From the NCBI RefSeq assembly GCF_004342885.1, contig NZ_SMAB01000002.1:124001-188000 (forward strand): DNA of 64,000 nt, given 5' to 3'. The notes beneath the pieces were generated by a model. That model did not search any database and was not told the DNA's origin. It saw nothing but the letters and a program-made list of their open reading frames with translations. The DNA comes from Tepidibacillus fermentans (GTDB taxonomy: Bacteria; Bacillota; Bacilli; Tepidibacillales; Tepidibacillaceae). Below are positions 35,492 to 44,379 of the stretch, piece by piece. Numbering within the stretch: position 1 is the stretch's first letter; every line of letters starts with the position of its first letter. The position numbers and the translations under genes were made by a program.

Positions 35492-35764
35492 TTGAATAAG
35501 ACAGAATTAATCGCTAAAGTTGCTGAAATGGCTGAATTAACAAAGAAAGATGCTACAAAAGCTGTTGATGCTATCTTTGAAACCATTTCCGAGGCCCTTA
35601 AAGAGGGAGACAAAGTTCAAATTATTGGTTTTGGTAATTTTGAAGTTCGTGAGCGCTCTGCTCGTAAAGGTCGTAATCCTCAAACAGGAGAAGAGATCGA
35701 AATTGCTGCAAGCAAAGTTCCAGCTTTTAAACCTGGTAAGGCATTAAAAGATGTTGTAAAGTAA
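35492..35764 (+). CDS. hbs: DNA-binding protein HU
   Basis: This is a histone-like nucleoid protein of 90 residues that binds DNA as a dimer. The N-terminal helices [27 protein letters not shown] and the beta-arm [22 protein letters not shown] are diagnostic. I chose TTG 35492 with GGAGGAGGTG upstream; the GTG at 35483 is part of that site. Position after spoIVA matches hbs of B. subtilis. Two -10-like boxes, TATAAT near 35424 and TATAAC near 35455, may reflect dual promoters. Confidence 0.96.
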   Translation: MNKTELIAKVAEMAELTKKDATKAVDAIFETISEALKEGDKVQIIGFGNFEVRERSARKGRNPQTGEEIEIAASKVPAFKPGKALKDVVK

Positions 35765-35781
35765 TGATCTTACATATTTTT

Positions 35782-35822
35782 AGAAGAGTCACAGAGAGAA
35801 CACTTTGTGACTCTTCTTTTTT
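35782..35822 (+). terminator. Terminator of hbs
   Basis: AGAAGAGTCACA (35782-35793) pairs perfectly with TGTGACTCTTCT (35806-35817), followed by a T-run. Confidence 0.9.
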
Positions 35823-35850
35823 TGATTTAACACTATAAAAATGTTAAAAT
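35822..35850 (+). promoter_or_regulatory. Sigma-A promoter of folE
   Basis: TTGATT (35822-35827) and TAAAAT (35845-35850) are 17 bases apart, 41 bases before the folE start. Confidence 0.7.
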
Positions 35851-35890
35851 TAATTCTGTTTTGGAGTTTTGTGAAGGAGGCAATATATAG

Positions 35891-36454
35891 ATGAGTGTAA
35901 ATCATGAACAGATAAAAGAAGCTGTCAAATTAATTTTAACATCCATAGGAGAAAATCCAGAAAGGGAAGGTTTAATTGATACTCCTGCCCGTGTAGCGAG
36001 AATGTATGAAGAGGTATTTTCAGGAATAGAGCAAGATCCAAAAGAATATTTTGATGTGGTATTTAGTGAAGAACATGAAGAAGTCGTTCTAGTGAAAGAT
36101 ATTCCATTCTACTCAATGTGTGAACATCATTTAGTACCTTTTTTTGGTGTGGCTCATGTAGCCTATATTCCTCGAAATGGCCGCGTAACTGGCCTTAGTA
36201 AACTGGCACGAGCTGTTGAAGCAGTTGCGAGAAGACCGCAATTGCAAGAACGAATTACCGATACTGTGGCTGATGCGATTATGGAAAAGCTAGAACCTTA
36301 TGGTGTTTTTGTCATGATTGAAGCTGAACATATGTGTATGACCATGCGTGGAGTTAAAAAACCTGGTTCTAAAACAGTTACTACGGCTGCAAGAGGAATT
36401 TATCGAGAAGATGCTCTGTTACGTAATGAAATTCTTCAATTAATCCGCGGGTAA
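35891..36454 (+). CDS. folE: GTP cyclohydrolase I
   Basis: This is the first enzyme of tetrahydrofolate synthesis, turning GTP into dihydroneopterin triphosphate. It has 187 residues. Zinc and catalytic residues are in [12 protein letters not shown] and in [19 protein letters not shown] precedes ATG. B. subtilis calls this gene mtrA because it heads the mtrAB operon with the TRAP gene; here a tRNA-Pro gene with its own promoter and terminator separates the two. Confidence 0.96.
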   Translation: MSVNHEQIKEAVKLILTSIGENPEREGLIDTPARVARMYEEVFSGIEQDPKEYFDVVFSEEHEEVVLVKDIPFYSMCEHHLVPFFGVAHVAYIPRNGRVTGLSKLARAVEAVARRPQLQERITDTVADAIMEKLEPYGVFVMIEAEHMCMTMRGVKKPGSKTVTTAARGIYREDALLRNEILQLIRG

Positions 36455-36486
36455 AAAATAGAAAAGTAAAACAATTTATGAATACC

Positions 36487-36514
36487 TTGAAAAATTTTTG
36501 TTTTTGGTTAAAAT
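36487..36514 (+). promoter_or_regulatory. Sigma-A promoter of tRNA-Pro
   Basis: TTGAAA (36487-36492) and TAAAAT (36509-36514) are 16 bases apart, with the tRNA starting 12 bases later. Confidence 0.6.
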
Positions 36515-36525
36515 AGAAATATGTT

Positions 36526-36602
36526 CGGGACGTGGCGCAGCTCGGTAGCGCGCACCCTTGGGGTGGGTGAGGTCGCAGGTTCAAATCCTGTCGTTCCGAC
36601 CA
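36526..36602 (+). tRNA. tRNA-Pro (GGG)
   Basis: This is a complete 77-nt cloverleaf. The acceptor CGGGACG pairs with CGTTCCG (one G-U). The anticodon stem CACCC/GGGTG encloses TTGGGGT, so the anticodon is GGG at 36560-36562. The T-arm is GGTTCAAATCC, and CCA is encoded. The GGG isoacceptor is additional to the TGG tRNA that alone suffices in many Bacillus. Confidence 0.95.
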
Positions 36603-36615
36603 TTATCGTATATGT

Positions 36616-36648
36616 AACATCTCGTAACGAAACGAGGTGTTTTTTTAT
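36616..36648 (+). terminator. Terminator of tRNA-Pro
   Basis: AACATCTCGT (36616-36625) pairs with ACGAGGTGTT (36632-36641), with one G-U pair, then a T-run. Confidence 0.85.
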
Positions 36649-36830
36649 TTATACATGGATAATTGGGCAACATTGCAAGAAACAATTCTTCCTGATGAAA
36701 TTTGTGGTGCAATTTTGGTTTTTTCTGATTCATGAAGTAGATTTTATTCTTTATGGATGATTCTGTTTTGGATACAATATGAATTGAAAATCTGAAAAAG
36801 TTACATACCAATGCAAAGAGGGTGAAAACA

Positions 36831-37052
36831 ATGTCTTACGATCAAAATGGTTTCTTTGTGATAAAAGCTAAGGAAAACGGCGTCAATGTGATTGGTTTAA
36901 CTCGTGGTCAGGATACTAAATTTCATCATCTCGAAAAATTGGATAAAGGAGAAGTGATGATCGCCGAATTCACCGAACATACCTCGGCGGTAAAAGTGAG
37001 GGGAAAGGCAGAAATTCTAACTCCTTTTGGTAAGATCGACACCGATGAGTAG
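36831..37052 (+). CDS. mtrB: trp RNA-binding attenuation protein (TRAP)
   Basis: This is an 11-mer ring protein that binds tryptophan and then wraps trp leader RNA at repeated GAG/UAG triplets, causing termination. It has 73 residues. The [42 protein letters not shown] core includes the Trp pocket (Thr and His residues) and the Lys/Lys/Arg RNA-contact face with KVRGKAEI. I chose ATG 36831, eight bases after GAGGGTG. No trp genes are in the window, so its targets lie elsewhere. It is the second half of a split mtrAB pair. Confidence 0.95.
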   Translation: MSYDQNGFFVIKAKENGVNVIGLTRGQDTKFHHLEKLDKGEVMIAEFTEHTSAVKVRGKAEILTPFGKIDTDE

Positions 37053-37068
37053 AAAATTTTGTATACAT

Positions 37069-37092
37069 GCTGGCATAGCCAGCTTTTTTTTT
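37069..37092 (+). terminator. Terminator of mtrB
   Basis: GCTGGC (37069-37074) pairs with GCCAGC (37078-37083) around ATA, then ten T. Confidence 0.9.
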
Positions 37093-37118
37093 TGTAGAAT
37101 ATAGTGGAGGTGTTTTCG

Positions 37119-37640
37119 ATGCATAGTTTTCAACATGTCTCAAAGGGTATGATGGCTGCATTAATCTTATCAGTAGTTATAGCGTTTATGATTTCGCTTG
37201 TACCAAATGTACAACTTTCGCAATTTCAACCAGAATTACTGGTATTTAAACATCAAAACCAGTTTATTTTATCAGAAGAAAATCTTGTAGACTTTGTTTC
37301 ATCAACACCATTTCACTTAATGATTAAAAAGGTAACTTGGAAAGAAGATACGCTATCGATCGATTTTTTAATTGACAAAAATCATCAAGTTGAGACAAAT
37401 GATATGTTTAAAGATCTATATATGGTTACGGAAAAAGGCTTTATCCAAAGCAAAAATATAAAAAAAATCTTACTTCGAGTATTTCTGAATAATATGGATA
37501 CGGTTTTTATGTCTGTATCTGCTGATAAGAAAGATATACTAAAAAATCCAACGATGGAATTAGAACCGTCTATGACCTACAAAGAATTTTTAGATAAGTA
37601 TTTTAATACAAATTATGGGAATGTCATCAAACAGAACTAA
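37119..37640 (+). CDS. Membrane-anchored protein of unknown function
   Basis: I do not recognise this 173-residue product. An N-terminal membrane helix (about 12-32, MMAALILSVVIAFMISLVPNV) leads into a soluble, probably extracytoplasmic domain with alternating strands (FHLMIKKVTWKEDTLSIDFLI, KNIKKILLRVFLNN). ATG 37119 is nine bases after GGAGG. It lies between mtrB and the heptaprenyl diphosphate synthase genes, where B. subtilis has no such gene. The domain order resembles small spore or cell-wall proteins, but no function can be assigned. Confidence 0.65.
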   Translation: MHSFQHVSKGMMAALILSVVIAFMISLVPNVQLSQFQPELLVFKHQNQFILSEENLVDFVSSTPFHLMIKKVTWKEDTLSIDFLIDKNHQVETNDMFKDLYMVTEKGFIQSKNIKKILLRVFLNNMDTVFMSVSADKKDILKNPTMELEPSMTYKEFLDKYFNTNYGNVIKQN

Positions 37641-37751
37641 AGAACAAAAAGTGGTATTGATAAATCCTGTTACCTAGATGATAATTATGTTATACTTGTC
37701 TGCGTAAGAAATATTCTACCCAATGATTATTATTTTTGGAGGACATTAATC

Positions 37752-38642
37752 ATGATGATTACACATCGTTCTTTTCATCTAGAGCTAGATGAAATCTTGT
37801 CTGAACTTAAGAACAAGGTTGAACATATATTTATCAAAAAGTATGTAACAATTCCACAGTTTCCATTGGTTCGTTTGCAATTACTCAATCTGCTCTTGTA
37901 TCATGCCTCTTTTCCTCGTTCATTAAGGAAACTCTATTGTGTTACAACAGGTCTTGTTCAGATGGGATTAGATGTGCATGAAGAGATTGTGAATCAAAGA
38001 CAATACAGTGAAAAAGAAATTCGTTCTCGGCAATTGTCGATTCTAGCTGGGGATTATTATAGTAGCCAATATTATTCTTTACTATCTAAGGCGAATTTAG
38101 TAGATGGGGTGAAAAGAATAGCCTCAGGAATACGAGATATTAATATCGCAAAGATGAAGCTATATACTGAAAACAATGGCGATGGTTTTGAATCGATTGA
38201 ACAATTGATCGAGATTGTGAAAGAAAAAGAGAGTGCTTTATATCTTCAATTTTTGGACCAGCTTAAAATAGAGGAAGAAAAACTATTCTGGAAAAAACTA
38301 ATTGAGGATATGATTTTACTTTCCACTCTCGTAGAAGAACGGAAACAACATCAAATTTCTCGCCATCATGTTTCATATTTATTTGTGAACTATTTTGCAA
38401 ACACGGTAGAAAAAAGAGAGATTGTCGATAACAAACCTGAATGGAGGATAAAAGTGAAAAAACTTTATCATAAATATGATATTTCTAATAAATTTACTGA
38501 ATTGATTCGAAGGATTCAAGAGGATCTGAAGCAACGGATTAATCAAATTGATGATATCATCCTTAAAAAGGAGATTCGTAGTATTTTTGATCAAATTCAA
38601 GATTCCTTTCAACTAACAGAAAATGTCGTGAAAGATTTCTAA
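37752..38642 (+). CDS. hepS: Heptaprenyl diphosphate synthase component I
   Basis: This is the small non-catalytic subunit that pairs with HepT to set the C35 chain length for the menaquinone side chain. It has 296 residues, all helical. The block LSILAGDYYSSQYYSLLSKANLVDGVKRIASGIRDINIAKMKLY is the family hallmark. The DDxxD motifs are absent, as expected. It opens the hepS-menG-(mqn genes)-hepT run. The ribosome site is TTTGGAGG. Confidence 0.87.
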   Translation: MMITHRSFHLELDEILSELKNKVEHIFIKKYVTIPQFPLVRLQLLNLLLYHASFPRSLRKLYCVTTGLVQMGLDVHEEIVNQRQYSEKEIRSRQLSILAGDYYSSQYYSLLSKANLVDGVKRIASGIRDINIAKMKLYTENNGDGFESIEQLIEIVKEKESALYLQFLDQLKIEEEKLFWKKLIEDMILLSTLVEERKQHQISRHHVSYLFVNYFANTVEKREIVDNKPEWRIKVKKLYHKYDISNKFTELIRRIQEDLKQRINQIDDIILKKEIRSIFDQIQDSFQLTENVVKDF

Positions 38643-38673
38643 GAAATGGGATCTCTAGAGGGGGAGGAAATAG

Positions 38674-39402
38674 TTGGAGAAAGTTACCTATGTTAGAGGC
38701 AAGAAGAAAGAAGAATTTGTTCATTCGGTGTTTGATAACATCGCTGATAAATACGATATGATGAATACTTTACTCAGTTTTCGACGGCATAAAGCTTGGC
38801 GGAAATTCACTATGAAGAAAATGAATGTCGAAATAGGAGACACAGCATTAGATGTTGCCTGTGGAACAGCCGATTGGAGTATTGCCTTAGCAAAGGCTTC
38901 GAAAACTGGAAAAATCATTGGATTAGACTTTAGTGAAAAGATGTTAGAAGTGGGACAAAAAAAAGTGAATGAACTTCAATTGGACAAGCAGATCGAACTA
39001 ATTCAGGGAAATGCAATGAAGCTTCCATTCAAAGATAATAGTTTTGACCATGCCACCATTGGTTTTGCTTTAAGGAATGTACCAGATATTGAAACCGTTT
39101 TAGCTGAAATGATGAGAGTGGTTAAACCAGGAGGAAAGGTGGTTTCTTTAGAACTATCTAAACCAAATTGGCCTCCATTTCGAAAAATCTATTATTTTTA
39201 TTTTTACAAATTGCTTCCTTGGCTCGGGAAATTGTTTGTCAATCGTTATGAACAATATGCATGGCTTCCCGAGTCTTTAACAAACTTTCCAGATCAAAAA
39301 GAACTTGCCAAAATCTTTGAAAAGGTAGGCCTAGAAAGAGTAGAAGTTTATTCATTAACAGGTGGAATTGCCGCATTACACATAGGATATAAAAAGATAT
39401 AA
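38674..39402 (+). CDS. menG: Demethylmenaquinone methyltransferase
   Basis: This is the SAM-dependent enzyme of the last menaquinone step, 242 residues. [33 protein letters not shown] and the SAM motif [17 protein letters not shown] are signatures, with GFALRNV and [12 protein letters not shown] after. The TTG start is preceded by GGGGGAGG. It serves either menaquinone route: the same methylation closes the classical and futalosine pathways. Confidence 0.94.
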   Translation: MEKVTYVRGKKKEEFVHSVFDNIADKYDMMNTLLSFRRHKAWRKFTMKKMNVEIGDTALDVACGTADWSIALAKASKTGKIIGLDFSEKMLEVGQKKVNELQLDKQIELIQGNAMKLPFKDNSFDHATIGFALRNVPDIETVLAEMMRVVKPGGKVVSLELSKPNWPPFRKIYYFYFYKLLPWLGKLFVNRYEQYAWLPESLTNFPDQKELAKIFEKVGLERVEVYSLTGGIAALHIGYKKI

Positions 39403-39418
39403 AAAGGGGAAATAAAGA

Positions 39419-40879
39419 ATGGCATATCGTGATCTAAGAGAGTATATACAAGATCTCGAGAGGAATGGTTTACTAAAACGAATAAGAACAGAAGTCGATC
39501 CCGAACTTGAGATTGCAGAAATTACGGATCGGGTATCGAAAATGCCTGGAGGTGGTCCTGCACTTCTATTTGAGAATGTAAAAGGCTATGATATACCCGT
39601 ATTGACGAATGCAATGGGTTCTTACGATCGAATTAAATTAGCATTAGAAGTAGATGATTTAGATGATATCGGCAAAAGAATTATGGAATTCTTAGATAAT
39701 CCATCACCTACTGGTTTAATGGCAAAAATCAAAACTTTGCCTAAACTTGCTGAGATTAATTCCTTTATTCCCAAAATCGTAAAAAGTGGACCTGTTCAAG
39801 AAGTAGTTATTACTGATCAACCTTCATTAGATAAGTTCCCGATTTTAAAAACTTGGCCCCAAGATGGAGGTAAATTCATTACCATGCCACTTGTCTTTAC
39901 AAAAGATCCAGAAACAGGTACACGCAACTGCGGAATGTATCGAATGCAGGTTTTCGATCATCAAACAACAGGGATGCATTGGCATAAACACAAAGATGGT
40001 GCACTACATCAACATAAATTAAAAAAAGACAAAGATAAACCTAGACGCATGGAAGTCGCAGTTGCTATTGGTGCTGATCCAGCAGTAATCTATTCTGCAA
40101 CAGCACCATTACCACCAGAAATTGATGAAATGCTATTTGCTGGTTTTTTAAGAAAGTCTCCAGTTGAGTTAGTAAAATGCAAGACTGTTGATTTAGAGGT
40201 TCCTGCTCATGCGGAAATTGTTTTAGAGGGTTATGTTGATGTAGATGAGTTGCGGATGGAGGGGCCTTTTGGAGACCATACGGGTTACTATTCTTTAGCG
40301 GATCTATATCCTGTATTTCATTTGACGGCAATTACACATCGGAAGAACCCAATATACATAAGTACTTTAGTAGGGAAACCACCACAAGAAGATGTCTATC
40401 TTGGTAAGGCTACAGAACGAATCTTTTTACAGCTCTTAAAGGTAATGGTCCCTGAAATTAAAGATATGAACATGCCACCAGAAGGTGTTTTCCATAACTG
40501 TGTGATTGTTTCGATTAAAAAGAGATATCCTTTTCAAGCAAAAAAAGTAATGAATGCCCTATGGGGGTTAGGCTTAATGATGTTGTCCAAATTAATCATT
40601 GTCGTTGATGAAGAGGTAGATGTTCAGAATGTCTCTGAAGTTGCCTGGAGGGTGTTTAACAATATTGATCCACGTCGTGATATCACAATTATCGATGGTC
40701 CTTTAGATGATCTAGATCATTCCTCCCCAATGCCATTTATTGGTTCAAAAATGGGAATTGATGCAACCAAAAAATGGCCTTCAGAAGGTCATACTAGAGA
40801 ATGGCCTGATGATGTAGAGATGTCCACAGAAATAAAAGCTTTAGTTGATAGGAAGTGGAAAGACTATGGGATTGAATAA
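39419..40879 (+). CDS. UbiD-family decarboxylase of menaquinone synthesis (MqnL type)
   Basis: This is a prenylated-FMN decarboxylase of 486 residues. Typical blocks are FENVKGYDIPVLTNAMGSYDRI, MPLVFTKDPETGTRNCGMYRMQ, MHWHKHKDGA, and the active-site region EVPAHAEIVLEGYVDVDELRMEGPFGDHTGYYS (R-x-x-E with a downstream Glu). In the futalosine pathway a UbiD-like protein removes the carboxylate of 1,4-dihydroxy-6-naphthoate. The prenyltransferase gene overlaps its end, and UbiX, which makes its cofactor, follows. Assignment to menaquinone rather than ubiquinone or phenolic acids rests on menG, hepS, hepT and mqnA around it. Confidence 0.85.
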   Translation: MAYRDLREYIQDLERNGLLKRIRTEVDPELEIAEITDRVSKMPGGGPALLFENVKGYDIPVLTNAMGSYDRIKLALEVDDLDDIGKRIMEFLDNPSPTGLMAKIKTLPKLAEINSFIPKIVKSGPVQEVVITDQPSLDKFPILKTWPQDGGKFITMPLVFTKDPETGTRNCGMYRMQVFDHQTTGMHWHKHKDGALHQHKLKKDKDKPRRMEVAVAIGADPAVIYSATAPLPPEIDEMLFAGFLRKSPVELVKCKTVDLEVPAHAEIVLEGYVDVDELRMEGPFGDHTGYYSLADLYPVFHLTAITHRKNPIYISTLVGKPPQEDVYLGKATERIFLQLLKVMVPEIKDMNMPPEGVFHNCVIVSIKKRYPFQAKKVMNALWGLGLMMLSKLIIVVDEEVDVQNVSEVAWRVFNNIDPRRDITIIDGPLDDLDHSSPMPFIGSKMGIDATKKWPSEGHTREWPDDVEMSTEIKALVDRKWKDYGIE

Positions 40880-41732
40880 ATTAAAAACGATCTTAGAAAT
40901 GATTAAGTTTGAACATACAATCTTTGCATTACCATTTGCTTATGTAGGAATGATATTAGGGAGCATGGAACAATTTGGCCATTTTCCTACATGGGGGCAG
41001 TTTTTCTGGATTACCTTAGCCATGGTTGGCGCAAGAAGCGCTGCTATGGCTTTAAATCGACTCATTGATCGGACGATAGATAAATTAAACCCAAGAACAG
41101 CAAATCGTGCAATCCCTGCGGGAAAGGTTGGGATTTCTGAAGTGTTCGTATTTATCATCGGTTCCTTTCTCTTACTATTTATTGCAGCATGGAATTTAAG
41201 TGACCTTGCTTTTAAATTATTACCTGTTGCCGTATTTGTATTAGTTTTGTATTCTTATACAAAACGCTTTACATGGACTTGCCATTTTGTTTTAGGGATA
41301 GCGATTGGATTGGCCCCATTAGGTGCGTGGGTGGCTGTTACGAACGCGATTACTTATCCAGCTATTATACTATTTATTTCTGTCGCTCTTTGGACAGCGG
41401 GATTTGATATTATTTATGCCACACAAGATATGGAATTTGACCAAAAACATGGTCTATTTTCGATCCCTTCACGATTTGGTCTAAAAACTTCATTAATTTT
41501 AGCTAGAGTGATCCATGGAATTACAATTCTTGGCTTACTTTATCTATTTTTTATCACTCACCTTGGTTGGTGGTATTTAGCAGGTGTGGTGATTGCCAAT
41601 TTTATTTTACACTATGAACACTCCATTATTTCACCAAAGGATATGTCTAGACTAGATACAGCATTTTTCACAATGAATGGTGTCTTAAGTGTAGTGATTT
41701 TTATCTTTACTTTCACAGACTTGGTGATGTAA
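40866..41732 (+). CDS. mqnP: UbiA-family prenyltransferase (MqnP type)
   Basis: This is a membrane prenyltransferase of 288 residues with about eight helices. The Asp-rich motif 1 is NRLIDRTIDKLNPRT, and the second is YATQDMEFDQKHGLFSIPSRFG. It should attach the heptaprenyl chain to the 1,4-dihydroxy-6-naphthoate ring. I chose ATG 40866, with GGAAAG just upstream; the gene overlaps the UbiD gene by 14 bases. It is named 4-hydroxybenzoate octaprenyltransferase in many annotations, but the neighbours argue for menaquinone. Confidence 0.85.
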   Translation: MGLNKLKTILEMIKFEHTIFALPFAYVGMILGSMEQFGHFPTWGQFFWITLAMVGARSAAMALNRLIDRTIDKLNPRTANRAIPAGKVGISEVFVFIIGSFLLLFIAAWNLSDLAFKLLPVAVFVLVLYSYTKRFTWTCHFVLGIAIGLAPLGAWVAVTNAITYPAIILFISVALWTAGFDIIYATQDMEFDQKHGLFSIPSRFGLKTSLILARVIHGITILGLLYLFFITHLGWWYLAGVVIANFILHYEHSIISPKDMSRLDTAFFTMNGVLSVVIFIFTFTDLVM

Positions 41733-41734
41733 TC

Positions 41735-42346
41735 ATGGAACGATCAAAAATCTTTACAGTCGGAATCACTGGAGCTAGTGGGGTCATTTATGGTGTAAGA
41801 TTAGTTCAAGAGTTATTGAAGTTAGGTCATAAAGTTCATCTTGTTGTAACAGAAGCAGGTTGGCAAGTATTTGAACAAGAATTAGATTGGAATGCAGGGA
41901 ACCGTCAAAGTATAATCTTGGAACAATGGCAAAAGTTTGGTGGTGAGCTACATTATCATACATTACAGGATTTTTCTGCCCCGATTGCTAGCGGTTCATA
42001 TCAAACAGATGGAATGGTTGTCATTCCTTGCTCCATGGGAACTTTATCTGGAATTGCTCATGGAGCATCAGGAAACTTACTAGAACGTGCTGCCGATGTG
42101 GTTTTAAAAGAAGGAAAAAAGTTAATTATCGTTCCTAGAGAGACACCATTAAATCAAATTCATCTTAAAAATATGTTAAAATTAGCACAAGCAGGAGCAA
42201 AAATCTTACCTGCGATGCCCGGATTTTATCACAAGCCAAAGACGATGGAGGAATTGGTGAATCATTTGATTGGGAAAGTATTAGATTCCCTAGAAGTAGA
42301 GCATTCATTATTTAAACGATGGGGGGAGAATATTGTCGAAACTTAG
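41735..42346 (+). CDS. UbiX flavin prenyltransferase (MqnM type)
   Basis: This is a cytoplasmic enzyme that prenylates FMN to the cofactor used by UbiD decarboxylases. It has 203 residues. It opens with VGITGASGVIYGVRLVQEL, and SGSYQTDGMVVIPCSMGTLSGIAHG and the PRETPLNQIHLKNM block are diagnostic. It begins three bases after the prenyltransferase stop and overlaps mqnA, so the four genes form one coupled cluster. Confidence 0.93.
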   Translation: MERSKIFTVGITGASGVIYGVRLVQELLKLGHKVHLVVTEAGWQVFEQELDWNAGNRQSIILEQWQKFGGELHYHTLQDFSAPIASGSYQTDGMVVIPCSMGTLSGIAHGASGNLLERAADVVLKEGKKLIIVPRETPLNQIHLKNMLKLAQAGAKILPAMPGFYHKPKTMEELVNHLIGKVLDSLEVEHSLFKRWGENIVET

Positions 42347-43196
42347 AATTGGTAGAATTACTTACACCAATATCTGGCCTATTTATCATTTTTTTGATCA
42401 CTCACAATTTCAAAATGAAATTGAGCTCATTCCTCAAGTTCCTAGTCAACTGAACCAAAGAATGAAAGATGGTACAATAGATATGGGGGCGATTTCTGCT
42501 TTTGCTTATGCTGAACAAGCAGAAAACTATGTTTTATTACCGAATTTATCGGTTAGTGCCTATGGAAGGGTAGGCTCTATCTCTTTATTCTTGAAAAGTG
42601 ATCTTGAAGATATTAAAAATAAAAAGATAGCTTTAACAAATACATCGGCAACGTCCGTTCATTTAGTAAAGATAATTTTAGAAGGGTTTTTAGATGGAAA
42701 ACCTGAATATATAACAATGGAGCCTGATTTGGAGCAAATGATGAAAGTAGCAGATGCGGCTTTACTCATTGGAGACGAAGCTCTTACACAGGGTTGGGAG
42801 AATGGACGAACACAAAAATACCAGGTCATTGATCTTGGGGAAGAATGGAAAAAAAGAACGGGTCTTTGGATGACTTTCGCGGTATGGGCAGTTCGTAAAA
42901 ACGTGGTTGAACAATATCCAGATTTATTATATAGAGTATATCATGCTTTTCTAAATAGTAAGAAGAAGGGATACCAAAAAAGAAATTTGATTGTTCAAGA
43001 ATCGATGTCACGATTTGGTGGTACAAAACAATTCTGGGAAGACTATTTTCACGGCCTATCTTATGATTTTAGTGATCCTCAGATCCATGGATTGAATCAT
43101 TATTATCAGATGGCTCAGCAGATTGGTGTGTTAAAGAAGGCGCCAAAGATTGAAATACTAAATATGGAAAAATTAACAGAGATTCATACCTATTGA
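42333..43196 (+). CDS. mqnA: Chorismate dehydratase MqnA
   Basis: This enzyme turns chorismate into 3-[(1-carboxyvinyl)oxy]benzoate, the first step of the futalosine menaquinone pathway. It has 287 residues with a periplasmic-binding-protein-like fold. The N-terminus KLRIGRITYTNIWPIYHFF, the NTSATSVHLVKIIL block and LLIGDEALTQ, with DLGEEWKKRTGLWMTFAVWAVRK, are characteristic. TTG start with GGGGGGAG upstream. Chorismate comes from aroC-aroB-aroA about 3 kb downstream. Other futalosine genes (mqnC, mqnE, mqnB or mqnD) are not in the window. Confidence 0.92.
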   Translation: MSKLRIGRITYTNIWPIYHFFDHSQFQNEIELIPQVPSQLNQRMKDGTIDMGAISAFAYAEQAENYVLLPNLSVSAYGRVGSISLFLKSDLEDIKNKKIALTNTSATSVHLVKIILEGFLDGKPEYITMEPDLEQMMKVADAALLIGDEALTQGWENGRTQKYQVIDLGEEWKKRTGLWMTFAVWAVRKNVVEQYPDLLYRVYHAFLNSKKKGYQKRNLIVQESMSRFGGTKQFWEDYFHGLSYDFSDPQIHGLNHYYQMAQQIGVLKKAPKIEILNMEKLTEIHTY

Positions 43197-43237
43197 TTGC
43201 AGTATTGTTGTAAAAAAATATAAATAAGGTGAATTGA

Positions 43238-44203
43238 ATGAAGCTTTTAGATATTTACGCTAAAATGAAGGGTGATATTAAAGAGATTGAAAAAGAACTC
43301 TCTCAAGCAGTATCAACCGATCAAATCATACTGAATGAATCGTCAAGCCATCTATTAAAAGCTGGTGGAAAACGGATCCGTCCGATATTTGTATTATTGT
43401 CTGGCCATTTTGGGAATTATCAATTTGAAAAATTAAAAAAGGTCGCCGCAGCTTTAGAATTAATTCATATGGCTTCACTTGTTCATGATGATGTGATCGA
43501 TGATGCAGATAAAAGACGTGGTAAGCCAACAGTAAAAGCCCAATGGGATAATAAAGTGGCAATGTATACCGGTGATTATATTTTTGCTCAGGCTTTAATG
43601 CTAATTACTCAATTTGAGGATCCTGAGATTCATCAAACATTTTCAAAGGCGCTTGTGCAAATGAGTGTTGGAGAAATAGAACAGATCCGTGATTTTAATA
43701 ACTGGAATCAGTCGTTTAAACAGTATTTACGAAGAATAAAACGAAAAACTGCCTTACTTATCGCAATTTCTTGTAAGCTCGGTGCATTAGCTAGTAATGC
43801 AGAAGAGAAAATTGTAAGAAGGCTTTATCAATATGGTTATAATGTTGGAATGGCTTTTCAAATCGTTGATGATATTCTGGACTTTACTGGCACCACAGAA
43901 CAACTTGGAAAACCTGCTGGAAGTGATTTGCGTCAAGGTAATATCACGTTACCTGCTTTATATGCGTTACATTATTCAAAGGATCGGGAACGATTACAAA
44001 AAATTGTGCATAATGGTGAATTAGAAAAGCGAATGGATGAGGTCATTGATCTGATTCGTAAATCGGAAGGAATTAAATATGCGCAAAAATTAGCAGAGCG
44101 GTATATAGAAAAGTCAAAGAAAGCCTTGCTAGAACTTCCAAACATTCGTGAACGGAAAATGTTATTAGAAATTAGCGATTTCATTGTTGATCGAACATAC
44201 TAA
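43238..44203 (+). CDS. hepT: Heptaprenyl diphosphate synthase component II
   Basis: This is the catalytic trans-prenyltransferase subunit of 321 residues. The first Asp-rich motif is HDDVIDDADKRRGKPT and the second is QIVDDILDFTG, and GGKRIRPIFVLLSG is the isopentenyl diphosphate site. With HepS it makes the C35 chain used by MqnP. In B. subtilis menG and hepT are adjacent; here the four mqn-type genes sit between them. Confidence 0.94.
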   Translation: MKLLDIYAKMKGDIKEIEKELSQAVSTDQIILNESSSHLLKAGGKRIRPIFVLLSGHFGNYQFEKLKKVAAALELIHMASLVHDDVIDDADKRRGKPTVKAQWDNKVAMYTGDYIFAQALMLITQFEDPEIHQTFSKALVQMSVGEIEQIRDFNNWNQSFKQYLRRIKRKTALLIAISCKLGALASNAEEKIVRRLYQYGYNVGMAFQIVDDILDFTGTTEQLGKPAGSDLRQGNITLPALYALHYSKDRERLQKIVHNGELEKRMDEVIDLIRKSEGIKYAQKLAERYIEKSKKALLELPNIRERKMLLEISDFIVDRTY

Positions 44204-44229
44204 AAAGTAAAATTGTTTCGAAATTGAAA

Positions 44230-44278
44230 GGTTTGTATCCTCCCTAAGCTGACAACAGTGCGTTGGAAGATATAAACC
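44230..44278 (-). repeat. Dispersed intergenic repeat, copy E (small module only)
   Basis: The ends GGTTTGTATCCTCC and GGAAGATATAAACC are an imperfect inverted repeat (12 of 14). The inside ACAACAGTGCGTTGGAA matches the small modules of copies B and D (ACAACGGAG-G-GTTGG). It lies between hepT and the ndk promoter. Confidence 0.65.
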
Positions 44279-44306
44279 TAAATTTAGGTTATTATTTTTC
44301 AGATAG

Positions 44307-44335
44307 TTGATACAATAAAAAAAATTTGTTAAAAT
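44307..44335 (+). promoter_or_regulatory. Sigma-A promoter of ndk
   Basis: TTGATA (44307-44312) and TAAAAT (44330-44335) are 17 bases apart, 44 bases before the start. Confidence 0.7.
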
Positions 44336-44379
44336 CTTCGTTGGCAGCTTACTAGTTTTAGGATAGGAGGGGAATAAAA

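Noticed and set aside
36521-36760. 79-codon frame over the tRNA-Pro
   Set aside because: It is a translation of the tRNA gene and its terminator.
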